A DNA stretch of 9,808 bases, taken from Syntrophaceae bacterium UBA2208. Its GTDB lineage: Bacteria; Desulfobacterota; BSN033; UBA1163. Position numbers and translations under genes: made by a program. Positions 1 to 4,661 of this stretch are shown in pieces. The notes under the pieces are model-generated. The model was not told where the DNA came from, made no database searches, and was given only the letters and a program-made list of their open reading frames with translations. Location of the stretch: the NCBI GenBank assembly GCA_002327885.1, contig DCUS01000005.1, forward strand, positions 1 through 9,808, in the 5' to 3' direction. Each line of letters opens with the position of its first letter. Position 1 is the first letter of the stretch.

Positions 1-89
1 TTATTTACTGCCGTAAAGCGTGAGGCGAAAAACAAAAGCCCACCCCTTTTGGGAATAGGCTTCAATTTGACACAAAATCAGTGCCCATA
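1..89. other. Non-coding spacer at the left edge
   Basis: This is the sequence downstream of the DUF5615 gene. A short minus-strand reading frame ends with a stop at 1-3, but a stop at 115-117 bounds it and it has no start codon, so I do not call it a gene. A small inverted repeat, CAAAAG (33-38) and CTTTTG (46-51), could fold into a six-pair hairpin with a seven-base loop. It lies downstream of the minus-strand toxin gene but lacks a clear U-tract on that strand, so terminator function is doubtful. Confidence 0.4.
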
Positions 90-470
90 TTACTCCAACC
101 TGAAAGGCAAATTCCTATATCTGGCAGAGGTCTCATCAATCGTGACGACGACCCCTTCTTCTAACTCCTTCCCCATAGTGGATACGACTTCAATAATACG
201 AGATGTAACAAGATCAGGTCTTGGATTCTCAAGACGAAGGTTTATGAGGCTTGGCTTTCCATATCCGCTTAATGCCAAGATTGAAGAAAAATCAAGATCT
301 TGTGTAGTGACTACTTTGTTTTGCTGTTGTGCATAGATGAGAATGTCGATGTCTTTGCTTCCTCTGTCCATTACCTCAGAAACCCGAACAATATTCCACC
401 CGTTTTTTCTCAACTGTTCAACAGTCAAAGGAGAGATATTCATATTGGTGAGGAATTCAAGTTTAGGCAC
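90..470 (-). CDS. DUF5615 family PIN-like protein, probable toxin of a DUF433/DUF5615 pair
   Basis: A 126-residue protein matching the DUF5615 (Mut7-C/PIN-like) family, whose members are taken to be metal-dependent RNases and are usually the toxin partner of DUF433 proteins (the VapC45 type). The family pattern is visible: an N-terminal strand LEFLTNMNISP (4-14), the acidic pair D40/D42, the TQDLDF signature with D58 and D60 (56-61), and the INLRLENPRP strand (76-85). The start is GTG at 468-470: an AAGGAG site lies six bases upstream (477-482), and only this start keeps the N-terminal beta strand. The gene overlaps the DUF433 stop by eight bases, so the two are probably translationally coupled. 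One oddity is that the first conserved Asp of the fold, normally LxDxN, is Asn here (N9), which could weaken or abolish catalysis. The family call is firm; toxin activity is inferred. Confidence 0.88.
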   Translation of the reverse strand: MPKLEFLTNMNISPLTVEQLRKNGWNIVRVSEVMDRGSKDIDILIYAQQQNKVVTTQDLDFSSILALSGYGKPSLINLRLENPRPDLVTSRIIEVVSTMGKELEEGVVVTIDETSARYRNLPFRLE

Positions 471-708
471 CCACGACTCCTTTTAATGGAATCGGTTTTG
501 CCTTTTCTGAAGAGAGCCAAGCTGCATATTTTAATGCCTGGACGATGTCCTCTTCTTCAAGCTCTGGATAAGCCTTTAAAATTTCTCGTGTTGTCATTCC
601 ACCGGCAACGAGTTTGAGGATAACTGAAACGGTTATCCTCATTCCTCGAATAGTGGGTTGACCGAGGCAAACTTCTGGATCAATAGTTATCCGATCGAGT
701 TCTTTCAT
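463..708 (-). CDS. DUF433 domain protein, probable antitoxin
   Basis: An 81-residue protein with a complete DUF433 domain: an N-terminal RITIDPEVCLGQPTIRGMRI block (6-25), then VSVILKLVAGGMTTREILKAYP (27-48), then the helix EEDIVQALKYAA (52-63). DUF433 proteins are small winged-helix-like DNA-binding proteins that act as antitoxins and probable autorepressors for the adjacent DUF5615 PIN protein. The ATG start at 706-708 is supported by an AGGAGA site at 717-722 with an eight-base spacer. The gene is upstream of and overlaps the DUF5615 gene, the usual antitoxin-first order. The tail after residue 65 (SSEKAKPIPLKGVVGA) is probably the disordered segment that contacts the partner. That role is inferred from typical antitoxin architecture. 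The call is confident at family level. Confidence 0.9.
   Translation of the reverse strand: MKELDRITIDPEVCLGQPTIRGMRITVSVILKLVAGGMTTREILKAYPELEEEDIVQALKYAAWLSSEKAKPIPLKGVVGA
477..482 (-). promoter_or_regulatory. Ribosome binding site deciding the GTG start of the DUF5615 gene
   Basis: On the minus strand this reads AAGGAG, six bases upstream of the GTG at 468-470. It lies inside the 3' end of the DUF433 gene. The next in-frame ATG (441-443) would delete the first beta strand, so the GTG is preferred. Confidence 0.75.
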
Positions 709-734
709 GGGTTTAATCTCCTAATCTTTTTGTT

Positions 735-740
735 ATTATA
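735..740 (-). promoter_or_regulatory. Possible -10 element for the DUF433/DUF5615 pair
   Basis: On the minus strand this is a perfect TATAAT, 12 bases upstream of the antitoxin's AGGAGA ribosome binding site. No good -35 hexamer is found at 16-18 bases (the best is about 2 of 6 matches). This is a tentative promoter in an AT-rich stretch. Confidence 0.3.
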
Positions 741-943
741 TACACCAAATTGCAAAAAATAGAAACAACAATACAGGATAGGAGCGAAATCTCATCCACC
801 CTCACTTTTCAATTGCTACCAACTTCTCGCAACTTCCAACGTCACGCCTTACAGGGCTACAGCAGGACAAATTGTATTATTTTTAGACCTAATTGGATGG
901 GAAGTCAACTACAAAATCAGGCCTAAATCCGATTTAGAAAATT

Positions 944-1019
944 GTCATTGTGAGGGAATCGAAGCACCCTCGCTTTTCTCGATGGGATTGCCACACCCCT
1001 TTCAGGTGCTCGCAATGAC
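944..1019. repeat. Palindromic dispersed intergenic repeat (GTCATTGnGAG type)
   Basis: A 76-base element is bounded by GTCATTGTGAG (944-954) and CTCGCAATGAC (1009-1019). The ends are inverted copies with one mismatch in 11. Inside are GGAATCGAAGC and GGGATTGCC, the wording of the well-known GTCATTGCGAG...GCAATCCC...CTCGCAATGAC repeats scattered between genes in many bacterial genomes. No open frame is inside. It could fold as a long hairpin in RNA from either strand and may help end transcription of the DUF2905 operon. That role is inferred. Confidence 0.75.
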
Positions 1020-1083
1020 CTAACGGAAAAAGGGGTTCGTTCTCTAAACCGAGATTTGGATCAAAAGTTGCTATGGGGTGGCT

Positions 1084-1305
1084 TTACTTACGGAACAGTG
1101 TAAATAGTAGGGTCAGGATGATGCTGATGAGTATGGAGGTGGCGAGGGGAAAATAGAAAGTGAACCTTTCTCTCTTAATAATGATATCTCCGGGAAGTCT
1201 CCCTACCCACGGGATCTTTTCTCCGACCAATAGGAGGACACCGATAACGATGATCAGGGCGCCCACAAGGATGAGTAATTTCCCTAAAGCGCCAAAACCA
1301 AACAT
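1084..1305 (-). CDS. DUF2905 family small membrane protein
   Basis: A 73-residue protein matching DUF2905, a family of unknown function. It has two predicted membrane helices (about 10-27 and 53-70) joined by the family's most conserved segment, GRLPGDIIIKRERFTFYFPL (35-54). The ATG at 1303-1305 is chosen because GGGAG lies five bases upstream (1311-1315). A TTG at 1327-1329 would add eight residues that do not fit the family N-terminus. The gene lies 85 bases after queH on the same strand, so it may be the last gene of the ppsA-queH transcript, although an inverted-repeat element separates them. DUF2905 genes are often seen near queuosine or Holliday-junction genes in other genomes; I recall this rather than having tested it. 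No biochemical function can be given. Confidence 0.88.
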   Translation of the reverse strand: MFGFGALGKLLILVGALIIVIGVLLLVGEKIPWVGRLPGDIIIKRERFTFYFPLATSILISIILTLLFTLFRK

Positions 1306-1325
1306 TTGATCTCCCTCACACAAGT

Positions 1326-1427
1326 TCAAATGTCAAAATTCAAACCCAATTCTGGAATGCTGGAATGTTCCATTATTCCATTTTTCCTTCTCACATTTGA
1401 GCTTTGTCATTTGACATTTTATTTGAT
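1326..1427. repeat. Inverted-repeat element overlapping the 3' end of queH
   Basis: Outer arms AAATGTCAAA (1328-1337) and TTTGACATTT (1410-1419) are exact inverted copies. Between them is a nested hairpin: TGGAAT (1353-1358) pairs with ATTCCA (1375-1380), and TGGAA (1361-1365) pairs with TTCCA (1368-1372). TGTCAAAT-type words recur through the element, a style common in intergenic spacers of Desulfobacterota (recalled, not searched). The stop codon of queH lies inside it, so the last dozen or so residues of QueH are encoded by repeat sequence. A T-run follows the hairpin on the plus strand only, so it is not a textbook terminator for the minus-strand operon. Confidence 0.6.
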
Positions 1428-1975
1428 TTCACAAATCTTTCTTTTTCGCTGTAGATACAGCCACAGTATTGCTGGCGATACAATCCCATTGCTTTGGAGA
1501 CTTCCACTCCCCTTCTCCATCCCTGTCGAAAATCTTCATAATAGAATGGGATTCCAGCTCCCCGGGCCACCTGTTCTGCGGTCTCTTTAATCAAATCATG
1601 ATTCTGATGCGTACTTTGAAGGAGGGTGGTTGAAAATCCATCGAAGCCTTCTTTCTTCGCCTCCTGAGCCGTGGCTTCGAGCCGGACCGAGTAGCAATAT
1701 TGACACCTTTCCTTGATGCGATGGGATACATTTCTTAAAAATTCTTCGAGAAGATATTCATCCCGATAGATTACCTTCCACCCTACCCTCTCTGAGTATA
1801 TTTTCAATGCGTCGAGTCTTCTCTGATATTCCTGATAGGGGTGGATGTTGGGATTAAAAAAAAAGCCAACGGCCTCCTCCCCTTTTTCTTTCATTCGTTC
1901 AAGGGGATAAATGGCACAGTTGGCGCAACAGGTGTGGAGGAGGATTTTCATTCGTATAATAGGGACGTATTTCAT
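1391..1975 (-). CDS. queH: Epoxyqueuosine reductase QueH (cobalamin-independent)
   Basis: A 194-residue protein of the QueH (formerly DUF208) family. It catalyses the last step of queuosine synthesis, reducing epoxyqueuosine to queuosine in the anticodon wobble position of tRNA, and replaces the B12-dependent QueG. The cluster-binding cysteines are all visible: TCCANC (C16, C17, C20), CQYC (C91, C94) and YCGC (C171, C173). Other family blocks include FFNPNIHPYQEYQRR (39-53) and FSTTLLQSTHQNHD (114-127). The ATG at 1973-1975 overlaps the ppsA stop (TAATG), implying translational coupling. An alternative ATG at 1949-1951 (MKILLHTCC) fits the usual family N-terminus equally well, and neither has a clear ribosome site. 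The tail after YSEKER (175-180) is encoded by an inverted-repeat element and is probably unstructured. No other queuosine genes are in the window. Confidence 0.93.
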   Translation of the reverse strand: MKYVPIIRMKILLHTCCANCAIYPLERMKEKGEEAVGFFFNPNIHPYQEYQRRLDALKIYSERVGWKVIYRDEYLLEEFLRNVSHRIKERCQYCYSVRLEATAQEAKKEGFDGFSTTLLQSTHQNHDLIKETAEQVARGAGIPFYYEDFRQGWRRGVEVSKAMGLYRQQYCGCIYSEKERFVKSNKMSNDKAQM

Positions 1976-4458
1976 TAACTTGCGGCTAACTTTAACTCCC
2001 CAGAATCTTTTCTCCGGGGAATCCCTAATTCCTTCTCCACTTGCAGGATCCTATCGGTGGTCTTGATGACGGTGTCAGGATTGAGGGAGATACTGTCAAT
2101 GCCGCAACGAACTAAAAACTCGGCGAACTCTGGATAGTCACTGGGGCCTTGGCCGCAGATGCCGATTTTTTTACCATTCTTTTTGGCGCTTTCAATGACC
2201 GATTGAACCATCCTTTTGACAGCCATGTTCCGCTCATCGAAAACATGAGAAACTTTCTCTGAATCACGGTCCAATCCCAACACTAACTGGGTCAGGTCAT
2301 TGGATCCGATGGAGAACCCATCGAAAACCTCGGCAAATTCATCCGCCATGATCACATTGCTGGGAATCTCGCACATCATATAGATCTCAAGGCCGTTTTT
2401 CCCCTGGATGAGACCGTGCTTCCTCATCTCGGCCACCACCAATCTCCCCTCCTCCACGGTTCGGCAGAAGGGGATCATCAATTTCACATTGATCAGACCC
2501 ATTTCATCCCGAACCTTTTTCATGGCCGCGCATTCAAGAGCGAAGCCTTCCTGATAAGACTCATCATAATAACGGGAGGCTCCTCGGAAACCAATCATGG
2601 GGTTATCTTCAATAGGCTCGAATTCGCTTCCTCCGATAAGATTGGCATATTCATTACTTTTAAAATCACTCATTCTCACAATGACATCTCGAGGGTAAAA
2701 GGCGGCCCCGATCTTGGCCACCCCTTGAGCCAACCTATCAACAAAGAAGGCTTCCTTATCTTCATACCCGATGGTCAACTGTTCAATCTCCTTTTTAACA
2801 TTACTATCATTCAATGAATCAAAACGGACAAGCGCCATGGGATGGATTCGGATAAAATTATTGATAATAAATTCCAGCCTGGCTAGACCTACCCCGTCGT
2901 TGGGAATAAAGGAAAGGTGGAAGGCGTTATCTGGATTTCCCACATTCATCATGATTTTTGTCTGGGGCTTCTCCAGATGCGCCATGTCGAAGCGCCTCAC
3001 CTCATAATCGAGGATCCCTTCGAAAACCAATCCTGTCTCCCCTTCTGCACAACAGACTGTGGCGCTTCGATAGTCTTTCAGAATTTCACTTCCCTTACTT
3101 GTCCCCACCACACAGGGAACGCCAAGCTCACGGCTGATGATGGCTGCATGGCAGGTCCTTCCTCCGCGGTCGGTCACAATGCCTGAAGCGATTTTCATAA
3201 TGGGTTCCCAGTCCGGGTCTGTCATTTGGGTCACCAAAATCTCCCCCTTTTTAAACTTCTCTATCTCTCTTGCACTGGTGATGACATTGATGGGGCCAGC
3301 GCCAATCTTTTCACCGACACTTTTCCCCTGGACCAAAACCTTTCCTTTTTCTTTTAGGGAATAGGTCTCCAAAATATTCATGGCTCCCTGGGATTTTACT
3401 GTCTCCGGCCTTGCTTGAAGGATAAAGAGTTGCTGGGTCATCCCGTCTTTTGCCCACTCAATATCCATGGGCCTGTAGACCCCTGCTTTTTTCGAATAGT
3501 GCTCTTCAATTTTTATTCCCCATTGGGCAAGTTGAATAATCTCTTCGTCGTTGAGGATAAAATTTGCCCTTTCCTGTGCGGAGACAGGAATATTCTTGGT
3601 CGATCCCTCCCCTTCCAGCGTATAGATCATTTTGATCTCTTTGCTCCCGAGGGTTTTTTGAATAATGGGGTGATAATTTTGCTTGATGCAGGGTTTGAAT
3701 ACATAAAATTCGTCGGGATTGATGACTCCCTGAACAATATTTTCCCCCAAACCGTAAGCCCCGGTGATATAAACCACATGCGGAAAGCCGGATTCTGTAT
3801 CAATGGTGAACATGACTCCGGAACAGGCCTTATCGGAACGTACCATCTTCTGAACTCCGATGGAGAGAGCGACCTGAAAGTGGTCAAATCCTCGATGGGT
3901 TCTGTAAGAGATAGCCCGGTTGGTAAAGAGTGAAGCAAAACATCGTTTGCAGGCTTGGACCAAGGCATATTCACCGCGGATATTGAGATAGGTCTCCTGC
4001 TGACCGGCAAAACTCGCACCGGGAAGGTCCTCTGCCGTGGCGCTGCTACGAACTGCAACATCCGTATCCTCTCCGTACTCCTTGCACAACTTCCGATAGG
4101 CTTTAACAACCTCTTCAACGATCTCTCTGGGAAACTCGAGGCTATGGATAAGCCTCCGGACCCGGCTTCCCCTCTCTGAAAGATTTTCTACATCTTCAAC
4201 ATCGAGACCGGAGAGGGCCTCCTGGATACTTTCTTTAATCTTTGGTCTACTCTTGGCATCATGCCAGTCTTGCACAATCCCTTCATCCAAAAGGGCGTGG
4301 TAGGCATTCACTGTCACAGCATATCCATTCGGGACGTTCACTCCTTCCTTTGTTAGTTCTCTTCGCATCTCTCCCAAGGAGGCGTTCTTTCCTCCTACAA
4401 TGGGAATATCACCAAGTCCAATTTCATCAAACCAAAGAATGTAAGGTTTTTTCCCCAT
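1975..4458 (-). CDS. ppsA: Phosphoenolpyruvate synthase (pyruvate, water dikinase)
   Basis: Converts pyruvate, ATP and water to PEP, AMP and phosphate; cytoplasmic, the entry to gluconeogenesis. The 827 residues carry the three expected domains. An N-terminal nucleotide-binding domain has GGKNASLGEM (22-31) and VRSSATAEDLPGASFAGQQE (136-155). The central swivelling domain has the phosphohistidine site GGRTCHAAI with H437. The C-terminal PEP/pyruvate barrel has SIGSNDLTQ (717-725) and GICGQ with catalytic C768. TCHAAI rather than TSHAAV, plus water-dikinase spacing, separates it from PPDK. The ATG at 4456-4458 is chosen for its AAGGAGG site five bases upstream. An open frame extends to 4548, but that start would fall inside the predicted promoter; an ATG at 4480-4482 has no ribosome site. 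The gene heads the probable ppsA-queH-DUF2905 operon and is divergent from ppdK. No truncation is seen. Confidence 0.95.
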   Translation of the reverse strand: MGKKPYILWFDEIGLGDIPIVGGKNASLGEMRRELTKEGVNVPNGYAVTVNAYHALLDEGIVQDWHDAKSRPKIKESIQEALSGLDVEDVENLSERGSRVRRLIHSLEFPREIVEEVVKAYRKLCKEYGEDTDVAVRSSATAEDLPGASFAGQQETYLNIRGEYALVQACKRCFASLFTNRAISYRTHRGFDHFQVALSIGVQKMVRSDKACSGVMFTIDTESGFPHVVYITGAYGLGENIVQGVINPDEFYVFKPCIKQNYHPIIQKTLGSKEIKMIYTLEGEGSTKNIPVSAQERANFILNDEEIIQLAQWGIKIEEHYSKKAGVYRPMDIEWAKDGMTQQLFILQARPETVKSQGAMNILETYSLKEKGKVLVQGKSVGEKIGAGPINVITSAREIEKFKKGEILVTQMTDPDWEPIMKIASGIVTDRGGRTCHAAIISRELGVPCVVGTSKGSEILKDYRSATVCCAEGETGLVFEGILDYEVRRFDMAHLEKPQTKIMMNVGNPDNAFHLSFIPNDGVGLARLEFIINNFIRIHPMALVRFDSLNDSNVKKEIEQLTIGYEDKEAFFVDRLAQGVAKIGAAFYPRDVIVRMSDFKSNEYANLIGGSEFEPIEDNPMIGFRGASRYYDESYQEGFALECAAMKKVRDEMGLINVKLMIPFCRTVEEGRLVVAEMRKHGLIQGKNGLEIYMMCEIPSNVIMADEFAEVFDGFSIGSNDLTQLVLGLDRDSEKVSHVFDERNMAVKRMVQSVIESAKKNGKKIGICGQGPSDYPEFAEFLVRCGIDSISLNPDTVIKTTDRILQVEKELGIPRRKDSGELKLAAS

Positions 4459-4463
4459 ATCCC

Positions 4464-4470
4464 CCTCCTT
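4464..4470 (-). promoter_or_regulatory. Ribosome binding site fixing the ppsA start
   Basis: Minus-strand AAGGAGG, five bases before the ATG at 4456-4458. It is the strongest Shine-Dalgarno match in the window and decides against the longer upstream reading frame. Confidence 0.85.
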
Positions 4471-4519
4471 GGAACTCTCCATAAATTTTCCGGTTTTTTT
4501 ACTAAAAATATCACGATAT

Positions 4520-4548
4520 ATTATAATGGAGATTAGTGGTTTAATCAA
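4520..4548 (-). promoter_or_regulatory. Predicted sigma-70-type promoter of ppsA
   Basis: On the minus strand, TTGATT (-35, at 4543-4548) is separated by 17 bases from a perfect TATAAT (-10, at 4520-4525). The predicted start is near 4513, giving a leader of about 55 bases before the ATG at 4458. It occupies the same DNA as the predicted ppdK promoter. Confidence 0.6.
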
Positions 4549-4555
4549 TTATAAT
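4527..4555 (+). promoter_or_regulatory. Predicted promoter of ppdK, interleaved with that of ppsA
   Basis: On the plus strand, TGGAGA (-35, at 4527-4532, 4 of 6 matches) and a perfect TATAAT (-10, at 4550-4555) are 17 bases apart. The predicted start, near 4562, falls just before the hairpin-closed leader. The region is AT-rich, so TATAAT can occur by chance; the weak -35 suggests an activator or low basal use. Confidence 0.45.
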
Positions 4556-4565
4556 TAATGTCAAT

Positions 4566-4630
4566 CCCGTATCTCCCCGCCCTAAGAGGATAGGCCTTTT
4601 CTGAAGACAGGGGCTTTCGGATGATACGGG
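4566..4630 (+). promoter_or_regulatory. Hairpin-closed structured leader of ppdK (candidate cis-acting RNA)
   Basis: CCCGTATC (4566-4573) and GATACGGG (4623-4630) are exact inverted repeats that would form a closing helix. Inside are a GCC(C)TA stem (4579-4584) pairing with TAGGC (4591-4595) around an AGAGGA loop, and CTG (4601-4603) pairing with CAG (4608-4610) around an AAGA loop. CCCC (4575-4578) could also pair with GGGG (4610-4613). It starts a few bases after the predicted transcript start and ends 16 bases before the ribosome site. It matches no riboswitch class I recognise. Part of the symmetry could instead be a protein-binding site serving both divergent genes. Confidence 0.4.
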
Positions 4631-4646
4631 GTTAATCTCTGCAAAT

Positions 4647-4651
4647 AAGGA
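4647..4651 (+). promoter_or_regulatory. Ribosome binding site of ppdK
   Basis: AAGGA, ten bases before the ATG at 4662. It is a moderate match at slightly long spacing, consistent with the start chosen. Confidence 0.6.
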
Positions 4652-4661
4652 ACTCATATTC

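Larger units (their letters stand above)
709..1083. other. 375-base intergenic region, no gene seen
   Basis: No credible open frame was found on either strand. The region holds the -10-like site of the DUF433 gene, a degenerate CAACTT repeat (about 818-840: CAACTT, then CAACTT, then CAACG), a short symmetrical sequence CTAAATCCGATTTAG (923-937), and the palindromic dispersed repeat at 944-1019. It probably acts as the 3' spacer after the DUF2905 gene and the promoter region of the toxin-antitoxin pair. Confidence 0.6.

Noticed and set aside
33..51. Small hairpin as a terminator of the toxin gene
   Set aside because: Six pairs with no U-tract on the minus strand; insufficient evidence.
300..617. 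105-codon plus-strand frame opposite the toxin-antitoxin pair
   Set aside because: Both minus-strand genes match known families and have good ribosome sites; the plus-strand frame has neither.
818..840. Degenerate CAACTT repeats as a possible iteron or array
   Set aside because: Only two full copies and one partial copy, irregular spacing and no associated gene; probably decayed intergenic repeat sequence.
1306..1590. 94-codon plus-strand frame opposite queH and the repeat element
   Set aside because: Half of it lies in repeat DNA and the rest is antisense to QueH catalytic motifs.
3415..3933. 172-codon plus-strand open frame opposite ppsA
   Set aside because: It is antisense to a conserved domain, with no recognisable motif or ribosome site; a shadow frame.
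3627..4118. 163-codon minus-strand frame overlapping ppsA in another frame
   Set aside because: Same strand as ppsA but out of frame with it, Arg/Ser/Pro-rich and without a family pattern; a shadow frame.
4459..4548. A 30-residue N-terminal extension of ppsA from a start at 4548
   Set aside because: The extension overlaps the predicted promoter, does not resemble PEP synthase N-termini, and has no ribosome site. The ATG at 4456-4458 has a strong AAGGAGG.
4547..4564. Minus-strand TTGACA (4559-4564) followed by TATAAT (4548-4553)
   Set aside because: Only five bases separate the two hexamers, too short for a sigma-70 promoter. The TTGATT/TATAAT pair at 17 bases is better.
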